A stretch of 64,000 bases of DNA from Colwellia polaris. Its GTDB lineage: Bacteria > Pseudomonadota > Gammaproteobacteria > Enterobacterales > Alteromonadaceae. The notes below the pieces were generated by a model. The model worked only from the letters and a program-made list of their open reading frames with translations. It was not told where the DNA came from and did no database searches. A program made the position numbers and the translations under genes. Shown here one piece after another: positions 54,810 through 63,837 of the stretch (positions are counted from its first letter, which is position 1; each line of letters opens with the position of its first letter). The DNA is taken from assembly GCF_002104515.1 (NCBI RefSeq), contig NZ_NBOE01000015.1, positions 24,959 to 88,958 of the forward strand, in the 5' to 3' direction.

Positions 54810-55709
54810 ATGTCTACATCCGCAAATACATTATCTCCTGGCGCTAAGTTTCGCCAAGCTTTAGCAAACAATAAACCCTTGCAAGTTGTCGGTACCATTA
54901 ATGCCTATTGCGCAATGATGGCAGAAGAGCTTGGTCATCAAGCTATTTACTTGTCGGGTGGCGGTGTTGCAAACGCATCTTACGGTTTACCTGATTTAGG
55001 CATGACATCATTAAATGATGTTATTGCTGATGTGCAGCGAATTACTAGCGCATCAACTTTACCGTTATTGGTTGATATAGATACCGGCTGGGGCGGGGCA
55101 TTTAATATTGCAAAAACTATCCGAGACATGGAAAAAGCTGGCGCAGCTGCTGTTCATATTGAAGACCAAGTAGCACAAAAACGCTGCGGCCATCGTCCAA
55201 ACAAAGAAATTGTTTCTACCGAAGAAATGGTAGATAGAATTAAAGCTGCTGTCGATGCTCGAACAGATAAAGATTTTTTCATCATGGCAAGAACCGATGC
55301 CTTTGCACAAGAAGGTTTAGAATCGGCACTCGAACGCGCAAAAGCCTATGTAGCTGCTGGTGCTGATGGCATTTTCGCTGAAGCAGTAAAAACTGAAGAA
55401 CATTACCGTGCTTTCACCGAAGCGCTTGATGTTCCAGTTTTAGCTAATATTACTGAATTTGGTCAAACTGAGCTTTGGAATAAAGAGCAGTTAGGTGAGT
55501 GGGGTTGTGCCATGGTGCTTTACCCATTATCGGCATTTAGAGCAATGAACAAGGCTGCTGAGTCAGTATATAAAACCTTGCTAAATGACGGTGACCAAAA
55601 AGCAGAAATTGATAACATGCAAACTCGTATGGATTTGTATGATTACTTGGGTTACCACGATTATGAGCAAAAACTTGATGCCTTGTTTACTGAAGGTAAA
55701 AACAAGTAA
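54810..55709 (+). CDS. prpB: 2-methylisocitrate lyase
   Basis: 299 aa from ATG 54810 (AAAGGACCC before it; an earlier ATG 54789 lacks a site). ICL/PEP-mutase fold with the catalytic loop KRCGHRPNK (about 117-125), DIDTGWGG and ARTDAFA metal-site residues. Splits 2-methylisocitrate into succinate and pyruvate. Part of the prp operon. Confidence 0.96.
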   Translation: MSTSANTLSPGAKFRQALANNKPLQVVGTINAYCAMMAEELGHQAIYLSGGGVANASYGLPDLGMTSLNDVIADVQRITSASTLPLLVDIDTGWGGAFNIAKTIRDMEKAGAAAVHIEDQVAQKRCGHRPNKEIVSTEEMVDRIKAAVDARTDKDFFIMARTDAFAQEGLESALERAKAYVAAGADGIFAEAVKTEEHYRAFTEALDVPVLANITEFGQTELWNKEQLGEWGCAMVLYPLSAFRAMNKAAESVYKTLLNDGDQKAEIDNMQTRMDLYDYLGYHDYEQKLDALFTEGKNK

Positions 55710-55817
55710 TTCATGCTTATAGCTCGAACGTAAATGCAAAAATTAATATACAAAATAAGAAACTAAATTTTAACCATTAACGGCAACTTAACTGCGGTTA
55801 ACGGACAAGAGGAAAGA

Positions 55818-56945
55818 ATGATGACAGAGAAAAAATTAACAGGTGCAGGCTTACGTGGTCAAAGTGCAGGCGAAACAGCATTATGTACTGTAGGTAAATC
55901 AGGCTCAGGCTTAACGTATTGTGGTTACGATGTTGCAGACTTAGCTGAAAATGCCACGTTTGAAGAAGTAGCATATTTACTTTTCAATGGCGAACTGCCT
56001 AATGAAAAAGAGTTAGCAGCATACAAAACTGAATTATTTGCTATGCGTGATTTACCGCAAGCGTTAAAAGAAGTGCTTAAGCTTATTCCAAAAGAAGCTC
56101 ATCCTATGGATGTAATGCGCACAGGTTGTTCATTTTTAGGTAACTTAGAACCAGAAAATGATTTTAGCGAACAAAACCGTGCCGCTAACCGTTTGTTATC
56201 AGCATTTCCTGCCATCATGTGTTACTGGTATAAGTTTTCTCATGACGGCGTAGAAATTGACTGTACGTCAGATGAAGCCTCTTTAGGTGGCCACTTTTTA
56301 CGTTTACTAAATGGTACAAGCCCGTCAGCACAGCACGAACGTGTTATGGATGTATCATTAATTTTATATGCCGAGCATGAATTTAACGCTTCTACCTTTA
56401 CAGCACGTGTTTGTGCGTCAACGCTATCTGATATGTTCTCATGTGTTACTGGTGCTATTGGCACCTTGCGTGGTCCATTACACGGTGGCGCAAATGAAGC
56501 GGCAATGGATATGATTGAAACCTTTACTTCACCTGCTGATGCCAAAGAAAAAATGGCTGGTATGCTTGAGCGCAAAGAAAAAATTATGGGCTTTGGTCAT
56601 GCGGTTTACAGCACATCAGACCCTCGAAACGTTATTATCAAAGCGTGGTCTGAAAAACTTGCCGCTGAAAATGGTGATACTTCGTTGTACGATATTTCAG
56701 TGGCTTGTGAAGAGTTTATGTGGGATACCAAAAAATTATTTTGTAATGCCGATTTCTTCCATGCTTCTACCTATAATTACATGGGTATTCCAACGAAACT
56801 ATTTACCCCTATTTTCGTTTGTTCGCGTTTAACAGGTTGGGCAGCTCATGTGATGGAGCAACGTACAAATAACCGTATTATTCGACCTTCTGCAGATTAC
56901 ATTGGTGCAGAGCCACGCAAAGTTCAGCCCATAGCACAAAGGTAA
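55818..56945 (+). CDS. prpC: 2-methylcitrate synthase
   Basis: 375 aa citrate-synthase fold. First catalytic His in LHGGANEAAMDM (about 223), second in GFGHAVYSTSDPRN (about 261), catalytic Asp in NADFFHASTYNYMGIP (about 314). The size and the GFGHAVY wording fit PrpC rather than GltA. Condenses propionyl-CoA and oxaloacetate. AGAGGAAAG precedes ATGATG; either ATG may be used. Confidence 0.95.
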   Translation: MMTEKKLTGAGLRGQSAGETALCTVGKSGSGLTYCGYDVADLAENATFEEVAYLLFNGELPNEKELAAYKTELFAMRDLPQALKEVLKLIPKEAHPMDVMRTGCSFLGNLEPENDFSEQNRAANRLLSAFPAIMCYWYKFSHDGVEIDCTSDEASLGGHFLRLLNGTSPSAQHERVMDVSLILYAEHEFNASTFTARVCASTLSDMFSCVTGAIGTLRGPLHGGANEAAMDMIETFTSPADAKEKMAGMLERKEKIMGFGHAVYSTSDPRNVIIKAWSEKLAAENGDTSLYDISVACEEFMWDTKKLFCNADFFHASTYNYMGIPTKLFTPIFVCSRLTGWAAHVMEQRTNNRIIRPSADYIGAEPRKVQPIAQR

Positions 56946-56967
56946 TTTGCACTTAGCATTTACCGAC

Positions 56968-56999
56968 ACAAAGCCTTATCAACAAAGATAGGGCTTTGT
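56968..56999 (+). other. Hairpin between prpC and acnD
   Basis: ACAAAGCCTTATC / GATAGGGCTTTGT stem with one T-G pair and a 6-nt loop, 22 bp after prpC, without a proper T-run. More likely an RNA processing or stability element that sets apart prpC and acnD levels than a full terminator. Confidence 0.5.
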
Positions 57000-57059
57000 A
57001 ATTTATTAAATTACTGAAAAAGTATCGCTTTTATACTTTTCAACTCTGTGGACTAAATT

Positions 57060-59690
57060 ATGAATTATGATTACCGCAAACCTTTACCAGGTTATAAAAA
57101 TAATGGTCTAACGATAGATTTCTTTGACACCAAAGAAGCTATCGAAACTATCAAGCCCGATGCTTATAAAACATTACCTTACACGTCACGTGTACTCGCA
57201 GAGCAATTAGTTCGACGCTGTGACCCAGCGATGCTAACGGATGCGTTAAAGCAAATTATCGAAGGTAAACAAGACCTTGATTTTCCTTGGTATCCAGCAC
57301 GTGTTGTTTGTCATGATATTTTAGGTCAAACAGCATTAGTTGATTTAGCGGGTCTTCGAGATGCCATTGCAGAACAAGGCGGTGATCCTTCTAAAGTGAA
57401 CCCAGTTGTGCCAACACAATTAATTGTTGATCATTCACTGGCGGTAGAAGCCCCAGGTTTTGACAGTGAAGCATTTGAAAAAAACCGAGCCATTGAAGAT
57501 CGCCGTAATGAACAACGTTTTCATTTTATCGAATGGACGAAAACGGCTTTTAAAAACGTTGATGTAATTCCTGCGGGTAACGGCATTATGCATCAAATTA
57601 ATTTAGAAAAAATGTCGCCTGTTATTCAAGCGCGCGATGGCGTCGCCTTTCCTGATACTTGTGTTGGCACCGACTCACATACTCCGCACATTGATGCCTT
57701 AGGTGTAATTGCCATTGGTGTGGGTGGTTTAGAAGCTGAAACGGTAATGCTAGGTCGCCCATCGATGATGCGTCTGCCTGATATTATTGGTGTAAAGCTT
57801 ACCGGTAAACGCCAACCGGGCATTACAGCAACCGATATTGTGTTAGCAATAACTGAGTTTTTGCGTAATCAAAAAGTGGTTTCGGCATATTTAGAGTTCT
57901 TCGGAGAAGGCACTAAAAGTTTAACCATTGGTGACCGTGCAACTATCTCAAACATGACCCCAGAATATGGTGCGTCTGCCGGTATGTTCTACATTGATGA
58001 ACAAACTATTGATTATTTAAAAATTACCGGTCGCGAGCCAGAGCAAGTAGCACTTGTCGAAACGTACGCAAAACATACCGGTTTATGGGCCGACGACTTA
58101 GTTGAAGCGCAATATCCGCGTGTAATCGAATTTGATCTATCAACAGTAGGGCGTAATTTAGCGGGTCCTTCTAATCCGCATCGTCGTTTAGCGACCGCTG
58201 ATTTAGCTTCAAAAGATATCGCGAAAGACTTAGCTGCTTGTAAAGTACAAGAAGCCAACGGTGAAATGCCTGATGGCGCCGTTATTATTGCCGCGATTAC
58301 GTCTTGTACCAATACCTCTAATCCTCGTAATGTGGTTGCGGCGGGCTTAATAGCTAAAAGAGCCAATGAACTTGGTTTAGTGCGTAAGCCTTGGGTTAAA
58401 TCATCGTTTGCGCCAGGTTCAAAAGTTGCCAAACTTTATTTAGAAGAAGCTGGTTTGCTGTCTGAAATGGAAAAATTAGGTTTTGGTATTGTTGGTTATG
58501 CTTGTACAACTTGTAATGGCATGTCGGGCGCGTTAGACCCTAAAATTCAACAAGAAGTGATAGACCGCGATTTATACGCAACTGCAGTATTGTCAGGTAA
58601 CCGTAACTTCGATGGCCGAATTCACCCTTATGCTAAACAAGCGTTTTTAGCGTCACCACCCTTAGTTGTCGCTTATGCTATCGCCGGTACTATTCGTTTT
58701 GACATCGAAAAAGATAGTTTAGGCCAAGATCAAAACGGTAACGATATCACTTTAAAAGATATCTGGCCGAGCGATGAAGAAATTGATGCAATCGTTGCAT
58801 CAAGTGTTAAACCCGCGCAGTTCAAAAAAATCTACACACCTATGTTTGATTTAGGTGCGTTTGAGCCAGCTGAAAGTCCATTATATGCATGGGACGAAAC
58901 CAGCACTTATATTCGTCGTCCGCCATATTGGAATAAAGAGGGGGAAGGTGCATTAGCCGGTGAGCGAACCATGAAAGGTATGCGCCCATTAGCGGTGTTA
59001 GGCGATAACATTACTACCGATCATTTATCGCCTTCAAATGCTATTCAGTTAAACAGTGCTGCTGGTGCATACTTACATAAAATGGGTTTACCAGAAGCTG
59101 ATTTTAACTCTTACGCAACGCATCGTGGCGATCACTTAACCGCACAACGCGCTACCTTTGCTAATCCGAAATTATTTAACGAAATGTGTCGTGATGCGCA
59201 AGGGGAAGTTAAACAAGGTTCGCTGGCACGTATAGAGCCTGAAGGCACTGAATCACGTATGTGGGAAGCGATTGAAACCTACATGCAACGTAAACAGCCA
59301 TTGATTATTATTGCCGGTGCAGATTATGGGCAAGGCTCTTCGCGCGATTGGGCAGCAAAAGGGGTTCGTCTAGCGGGTGTTGAAGTTATTGTATCTGAAG
59401 GATTTGAACGTATACATCGTACTAACCTTGTCGGTATGGGCGTGCTTCCGCTTGAGTTTGTCAACGGCGAAACACGTCACACCTATAACATTGACGGCAC
59501 AGAAACTTTTGACGTTGAAGGCACAACAGCGCCTGGCGCGAGTATGACAGTGGTAATGACACGTAAGAATGGTGACATTGTTAATATTCCGGTTAAGTGT
59601 CGATTAGATACCGGCGAAGAAGTATCTGTATACGCAGCAGGCGGCGTATTACAAAAATTTGCTAACGACTTTCTTGAATCAAGCTTGTAG
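57060..59690 (+). CDS. acnD: 2-methylcitrate dehydratase AcnD (Fe-S, aconitase-like)
   Basis: 876 aa aconitase. Fe-S cysteines in ITSCTNTSNPRNV and YACTTCNGMSG. C-terminal swivel domain with the DHLSPSNAIQ and QGSSRDWAAKG motifs. Its place between prpC and prpF marks it as AcnD, the form that makes 2-methyl-trans-aconitate and depends on PrpF, rather than AcnA. Confidence 0.94.
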   Translation: MNYDYRKPLPGYKNNGLTIDFFDTKEAIETIKPDAYKTLPYTSRVLAEQLVRRCDPAMLTDALKQIIEGKQDLDFPWYPARVVCHDILGQTALVDLAGLRDAIAEQGGDPSKVNPVVPTQLIVDHSLAVEAPGFDSEAFEKNRAIEDRRNEQRFHFIEWTKTAFKNVDVIPAGNGIMHQINLEKMSPVIQARDGVAFPDTCVGTDSHTPHIDALGVIAIGVGGLEAETVMLGRPSMMRLPDIIGVKLTGKRQPGITATDIVLAITEFLRNQKVVSAYLEFFGEGTKSLTIGDRATISNMTPEYGASAGMFYIDEQTIDYLKITGREPEQVALVETYAKHTGLWADDLVEAQYPRVIEFDLSTVGRNLAGPSNPHRRLATADLASKDIAKDLAACKVQEANGEMPDGAVIIAAITSCTNTSNPRNVVAAGLIAKRANELGLVRKPWVKSSFAPGSKVAKLYLEEAGLLSEMEKLGFGIVGYACTTCNGMSGALDPKIQQEVIDRDLYATAVLSGNRNFDGRIHPYAKQAFLASPPLVVAYAIAGTIRFDIEKDSLGQDQNGNDITLKDIWPSDEEIDAIVASSVKPAQFKKIYTPMFDLGAFEPAESPLYAWDETSTYIRRPPYWNKEGEGALAGERTMKGMRPLAVLGDNITTDHLSPSNAIQLNSAAGAYLHKMGLPEADFNSYATHRGDHLTAQRATFANPKLFNEMCRDAQGEVKQGSLARIEPEGTESRMWEAIETYMQRKQPLIIIAGADYGQGSSRDWAAKGVRLAGVEVIVSEGFERIHRTNLVGMGVLPLEFVNGETRHTYNIDGTETFDVEGTTAPGASMTVVMTRKNGDIVNIPVKCRLDTGEEVSVYAAGGVLQKFANDFLESSL

Positions 59691-59845
59691 CAAGTTATTT
59701 GAATAATCACTTTGGCTGCACACGCATTTAAAACAATGAATGAGTGTGCAGCATTTTATTCAAATCAACGCTTAAGTTACTGCTAATATTCAAGCAATTT
59801 TTTAATGGCTCGTTACTTAAAGATTGATTGCTTAGCATTGATCAT

Positions 59846-59875
59846 TTAAAAACACATTGCTTAAAAACACATTGC
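59846..59875 (+). repeat. 15-bp perfect tandem repeat
   Basis: TTAAAAACACATTGC twice in direct succession in the acnD-prpF gap. Related ATTGCTTA and CTTAAAA words recur around it, so the whole gap looks shaped by slippage. Confidence 0.85.
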
Positions 59876-59950
59876 TTCAAGGCTAATAGCTTAAAAGGCC
59901 CATTGTTGTAAACGTAATGCGCCATTGTTCAAAAAGAAAAGGAGAGAGCC

Positions 59951-61144
59951 GTGTCTCACGCCCCTCAAATCAAAATCCCCGCAACTTATATGCGCGGCGG
60001 TACATCAAAAGGTGTATTTTTTAATTTAACCGATTTACCAGAGCGCTGCCAAGTACCTGGAGAAGCGCGCGATAATATGTTGCTGCGTGTTATTGGCAGC
60101 CCAGATCCTTACGCTAAGCAAACCGATGGTATGGGCGGTGCAACATCAAGCACCAGTAAAACGGTTATTTTAGCCAAAAGTGAAGTGGCCGATCACGACG
60201 TTGATTACTTATTTGGCCAAGTCGCTATTGATAAAGCATTTGTTGATTGGTCAGGCAACTGCGGCAACTTAACGGCCGCCGTTGGCTCATTTGCTATCAA
60301 TGCTGGTTTAGTTGACCCGTCACGCATCCCTGAAAATGGTGTTTGTATTGTTCGTATTTGGCAAAAAAATATTGCCAAAACGATTATCGCACGTGTTCCT
60401 ATTACCAACGGAGAAGTACAAGAAACCGGTGATTTTGAACTTGATGGCGTTACCTTTCCTGCCGCTGAAGTGCCGGTAGAGTTTGTTGCACCCGTTGACC
60501 CTTCTGAGGCGATGTTTCCAACCGGTAATGTCGTTGATGAACTTGAGGTACCTGCTATTGGAGCCTTCAAAGCAGCAAAATATCAAGTGACCATGATCAA
60601 CGCGGGTATTCCCACCATTTTCTTAAATGCAGAAGATCTTGGTTATACCGGCACAGAGCTGCAAGACGCCATAAACAATGACGAGGCAGCATTAGCACGC
60701 TTCGAAACTATTCGAGCTGTCGGCGCCGTTAAAATGGCGTTGATTAGAGATGTTTCAGAAGCCGCTGCACGCCAACATACCCCGAAAGTGGCTTTTGTTA
60801 GCGGCGCTAAAGATTATATAACATCAAGCGGTAAAGCAGTTCTAAGTACAGATATCGACTTGCATGTACGGGCATTATCTATGGGTAAATTACACCATGC
60901 CATGATGGGCACAGCCGCCGTAGCTATTGGCGCAGCCGCAGCAATACCCGGCACATTAGTGAATGAAGCCGCTGGCGGTGGTGAACGCGATGCCGTGGTA
61001 TTTGGTCATCCATCGGGCACACTAAAAGTAGGCGCTCAAGCATCACAAGTTAATGCGCAGTGGACGGTCGATAAAGCGATTATGAGTCGAAGCGCGCGTG
61101 TTTTAATGGAAGGTTGGGTGCGTATTCCAGTAGATTCGTTTTAA
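59951..61144 (+). CDS. prpF: 2-methylaconitate cis-trans isomerase PrpF
   Basis: 397 aa. PrpF family opening IPATYMRGGTSKGVFF, then DPYAKQTDGMGGATSSTSK and VDWSGNCGNLTAAVG, the active-site blocks of the diaminopimelate-epimerase-like fold. GTG start with AAAGGAGAGAGCC upstream. Converts the AcnD product to the isomer used by the hydration step. Last gene of the operon. Confidence 0.95.
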   Translation: MSHAPQIKIPATYMRGGTSKGVFFNLTDLPERCQVPGEARDNMLLRVIGSPDPYAKQTDGMGGATSSTSKTVILAKSEVADHDVDYLFGQVAIDKAFVDWSGNCGNLTAAVGSFAINAGLVDPSRIPENGVCIVRIWQKNIAKTIIARVPITNGEVQETGDFELDGVTFPAAEVPVEFVAPVDPSEAMFPTGNVVDELEVPAIGAFKAAKYQVTMINAGIPTIFLNAEDLGYTGTELQDAINNDEAALARFETIRAVGAVKMALIRDVSEAAARQHTPKVAFVSGAKDYITSSGKAVLSTDIDLHVRALSMGKLHHAMMGTAAVAIGAAAAIPGTLVNEAAGGGERDAVVFGHPSGTLKVGAQASQVNAQWTVDKAIMSRSARVLMEGWVRIPVDSF

Positions 61145-61445
61145 TCGGTGATTTTGGTTTAAAAAAGTGGAAAGTGTGCGGTTGTAGTTGGTGTGATCAC
61201 TTTGGTGGTTATTTAACAGTCACTATATATTAGCTTTGTATTTATTTTAATGTTTACGTGTTTTTATACTGCTCTCGTTGATTTCCCGCTTTATTGTAGA
61301 AAGGTAGATTTAATCTGCCTTTCTACATCGGTGTATTCATGGTTGATAATAAGTAATTGAATGTAAAAGTTAAACTATGTATATTGATTTTAATAAATAT
61401 TCATTTGCAAGGTGGTCTTGCTTGTTGAAAAGGTGGGTTTTTCCA
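61145..61445. other. Region after the prp operon
   Basis: About 300 bp, non-coding. It contains the hairpin at 61295-61327 and AT-rich sequence leading into the integron-like region. Confidence 0.55.
61295..61327 (+). terminator. Near-perfect hairpin downstream of prpF
   Basis: TGTAGAAAGGTAGATT / AATCTGCCTTTCTACA, a 16-bp stem (one mismatch) with almost no loop. The T-run is missing, so it may be a processing or stabilising hairpin rather than a classical terminator. Confidence 0.45.
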
Positions 61446-61548
61446 TACAAGAAAATTAAGTCATTCACTTCGTTCGCTGGGACGCATACACGCAGGGCGG
61501 TTTCGCTATTATTCCCTACGTACCAGCTTCCCTTATTTAAAAGTTAGC
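61446..61548 (+). other. Decayed attC-like site
   Basis: CATACAAG at the left, CACTTCGTTCGCTGGGAC inside, and AAAGTTAGCT at the right follow the layout of attC sites (compare the intact one at 62998). The core GTTAGCT breaks the GTTRRRY rule and the arms pair poorly. A relic at best. Confidence 0.4.
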
Positions 61549-61565
61549 TACCCAAGGAGAGTTTG

Positions 61566-61946
61566 GTGAAACGTGATATGGATCTAGTTCGTAAAATATT
61601 ACTTTTTATTGAGTCAAAAGAAGATGACCATCCAATAATTGAACCTCCATTTGAGGGATACGAAAAAATTACTTTCCTTGAACACTATCACCTTCTTTAT
61701 GAGGCGGGTTTAATCCGCGCTGAAACTGTATGTTCAGACTCTACACCTGAGAGAGTCATAAAAGTTATTCCATTTGGCTTAACGTGGGCAGGCCATGATT
61801 TCGCGGACACTATTAAAAATGATGGAATTTGGAATAAAGCAAAAGAAAGTGTTTCATCTAAATTAAGTGGTTTACCATTTGATGTTTTAAAAGCTGTTCT
61901 TATCGGCTTGTGCAAAGAAGCCATCAAGGATGCCGTAAAAGGTTAA
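61566..61946 (+). CDS. DUF2513 protein, cassette-type gene
   Basis: 126 aa from GTG 61566 (CAAGGAGAG upstream; a TTG one codon earlier is less likely). MKRDMDLVRKILLFIE is the DUF2513 opening, followed by LEHYHLLYEAGLI and VIPFGLTWAGHDFADTI, a winged-helix-like fold of unknown function. DUF2513 genes are frequent in mobile islands and integron cassettes. The site before it resembles a degraded attC. Confidence 0.85.
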   Translation: MKRDMDLVRKILLFIESKEDDHPIIEPPFEGYEKITFLEHYHLLYEAGLIRAETVCSDSTPERVIKVIPFGLTWAGHDFADTIKNDGIWNKAKESVSSKLSGLPFDVLKAVLIGLCKEAIKDAVKG

Positions 61947-62109
61947 CTATAGTTTAGGAAGGGTCTCCTGCTAATGTTCTACTTAATAATCACCATTAAT
62001 AAACGTTTTTGATTGTTAAAATAAAGTAATCTAGTTAGAGTATTTTGGTTAAAAAAATTATATAAAAAACTAGTAATTATATAGGCTCGTTCATTTTAAA
62101 GGAGAATTA

Positions 62110-62397
62110 GTGCAAGCTAGGTCTAAAAATCCCATGATCAGTTTTGGTGATTGGCTTCTAATTGGAATTCCCTTAATTGGTTATTTGTATACCTCAATTC
62201 CTCTTATGTTATTACCTTTACCTATTGCGATTGCATACTCAATTTTTGGTGCGTTAAAAAGACATCACTTAAACCAACCATTAGTTGAGCCTGAGAAAAT
62301 CAGACTTTACTCAAGCTTGCATATAAAGTTTAAAATTGGTTTATTAATTAGCTATTGGTCATTAGAGCTTATTGCTTTGTACCTTTCAGAAATTTAA
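62110..62397 (+). CDS. Small membrane protein, unknown
   Basis: 95 aa from GTG 62110 with GGAGAATTA upstream. Three hydrophobic segments (about 11-25, 28-46 and 74-92). No family recognised. It sits between the DUF2513 gene and a cassette start, with no attC found next to it, so its cassette status is open. Confidence 0.55.
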   Translation: MQARSKNPMISFGDWLLIGIPLIGYLYTSIPLMLLPLPIAIAYSIFGALKRHHLNQPLVEPEKIRLYSSLHIKFKIGLLISYWSLELIALYLSEI

Positions 62398-62767
62398 ACC
62401 TTACTTTATTATTTTTTATCTAGCCATCCATATATTTTTTATCTAACCACCCATAAATTCTGCTCATATTTCAATCGAAAATTAACAGTCCATTCATCCT
62501 AATTTGTATATCCCATAGTAAATTATCTTAAATTTTATTTATTTTGTTATGCACTAAATTTAACTGTGTTTTTGTACAGCTGGGTGCGATTTCCTGCTTT
62601 CATCCAATAAAAAGGAAATATTCTCGTTTATGTCTTTAGCATAACGAGATGTTTTATTAGTAACTTATTGTAGATAGTGAATAAATCAGGTATGTTTTGA
62701 TTATTATAAAATATGAAAGAAGGATTTTTTCCTTGTTTAAACAAGGAATTTTTCCTCATAATAAGCT
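62398..62767. other. Non-coding region with repeat, before a cassette
   Basis: About 370 bp, very AT-rich. It holds a 23-bp tandem duplication, a CATAACGAGATG box at 62639-62650 that could be the left arm of a decayed attC, and a hairpin CCTTG-TTTAAA-CAAGG near 62731-62746. No gene seen. Confidence 0.5.
62410..62455 (+). repeat. 23-bp tandem duplication
   Basis: Two units starting TATTTTTTATCTA, with two substitutions between the copies. Confidence 0.85.
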
Positions 62768-62774
62768 GTTATGT
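62768..62774 (+). other. Integron core site at the start of a cassette
   Basis: GTTATGT followed by GTAC. GTTATGTGTAC is the exact reverse complement of GTACACATAAC at 62994-63004, the left arm of the attC that closes this cassette. Confidence 0.8.
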
Positions 62775-62793
62775 GTACAAGGAAGGTTGAGCA

Positions 62794-63003
62794 TTGGAAA
62801 ATATACCTGAATATCCAATAAGCATTGTTTATGCAGATAACACTGAAAGTGTTGTACTAGCTAATGACATGGAGGTTATGACCCACCTCGAATGGTTTGA
62901 TTCTGAAGATTCCGAATATTGTGTACAAGTAATAGATGCAAAAAATAAAGCTGTTTGTCTTAAGGTTGAGGCACTAGAAATTATAGTGCTAAAGTACACA
63001 TAA
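62794..63003 (+). CDS. Integron cassette gene, DUF-like 69-aa protein
   Basis: 69 aa from TTG 62794 (AAGGAAGG upstream). Small acidic alpha/beta protein (ENIPEYPISIVYADNTESV, then a beta-rich end). The stop codon TAA is inside the R'' box of the attC, as often in cassettes. The cassette (62769-63092) is complete and holds only this gene. It faintly resembles small DUF5-type proteins, but I cannot name a family. Confidence 0.75.
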   Translation: MENIPEYPISIVYADNTESVVLANDMEVMTHLEWFDSEDSEYCVQVIDAKNKAVCLKVEALEIIVLKYT

Positions 63004-63098
63004 CAAGCTGTTCAAGCGGGACTGCTAAAGTTTGGCTCGGTTCCGCTTCGCTACACATTTTAGCCAAACATTATCAGCCCCTTAACAGGGCGTTATGT
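62998..63098 (+). other. attC recombination site, VCR-like
   Basis: 101 nt. ACATAAC (R'') pairs with GTTATGT (R', 63092-63098). CTGTTCAAGCGGGACTG pairs with CAGCCCCTTAACAG apart from bulges, and the inner TTTGGCT pairs with AGCCAAA. The end CAGCCCCTTAACAGGGCGTTA strongly resembles the attC (VCR) repeats of Vibrio chromosomal integrons. Confidence 0.93.
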
Positions 63099-63113
63099 TT
63101 CTTTGAGGGTTCT

Positions 63114-63410
63114 GTGAAAATTTATACTTTAGTGGCATTAGCTGTATTTGGATCTATTTGCTTTACTAGTGGTTTCTTTCTTGGTCAGCATACTTATTAC
63201 GACGATAAATCTTTGGATCTATTAAAACAAGGTTACATGGATTACTTGGATAATGCTTCCGAGTCTCAGAAACTTGGTAGTGATTTAATGTTAATTGATT
63301 TACTGAGAAAGTGTGAGAACGAGGATTGCTCTGGAGTCATAGACGAAGTATTAAAGCCACAACTTAGAGAAGTTGTAGAGAGAATTAACAGGACACCCAT
63401 CTTAAATTGA
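63114..63410 (+). CDS. Truncated integron cassette gene, membrane-anchored
   Basis: 98 aa from GTG 63114 with TTTGAGGG upstream, 16 nt after the attC core. One N-terminal membrane helix (YTLVALAVFGSICFTSGFFLG), then a charged helical region with two Cys (KCENEDC). The last residues (about RTPILN) come from the transposase element that starts at 63382; the original end and the cassette's own attC are lost. Family unknown. Confidence 0.65.
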   Translation: MKIYTLVALAVFGSICFTSGFFLGQHTYYDDKSLDLLKQGYMDYLDNASESQKLGSDLMLIDLLRKCENEDCSGVIDEVLKPQLREVVERINRTPILN

Positions 63411-63813
63411 AATTACAGAACACTGAACTAAACTAAGAAAACCCCATTATCTCAGGTGAGTTATGGCTACGCCAAGGAAGCAGCAAATCAGTTTAGTAAA
63501 CACCCCGTATTATCATTGTGTGGCGCGTTGTGTTCGACGCGCTTTTTTATGCGGTGAAGATACCTTATCAGGACAAAGCTTTGAGCACCGCCGAGAATGG
63601 ATAGAAGAGAAGTTACACTTTCTCAGCCAATTGTTTGCCATTGACGTTTGTGCTTATGCGGTAATGAGTAATCATTATCATGTGGTGTTATTTATTGATG
63701 AAGAAAAAGCCCAACAATGGAGCATGAAAGAGGTGCTTGAGCGCTGGCACCGCTTATACAAAGGCACATTACTCACACAACAACACTGTCGGGGTGATGT
63801 ACTGCCAAAGCAA
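63382..63813 (+). mobile_element. Y1 (RAYT-like) transposase element, copy 2, truncated
   Basis: Begins GAATTAACAGGACACCC, then the same leader as copy 1 but missing CAACA in the AACCCCACAACATTATC part. It is broken at about 63810 by copy 3. Confidence 0.85.
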
Positions 63814-63837
63814 GAATTAACAGGACACCCACCTTAA
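63463..63837 (+). pseudogene. Y1 transposase, 5' part only (copy 2)
   Basis: The first about 116 codons match the copy 1 transposase, including HUH motif NHYHVV, with few substitutions (RELI to REWI, KAKQW to KAQQW). After GDVLPK the frame runs into the next element's left end and stops in its TTAA. The tyrosine region is lost, so it is inactive. Confidence 0.9.

Noticed and set aside
55065..55310. Minus-strand frame in prpB
   Set aside because: Shadow of prpB; no start signals or family.
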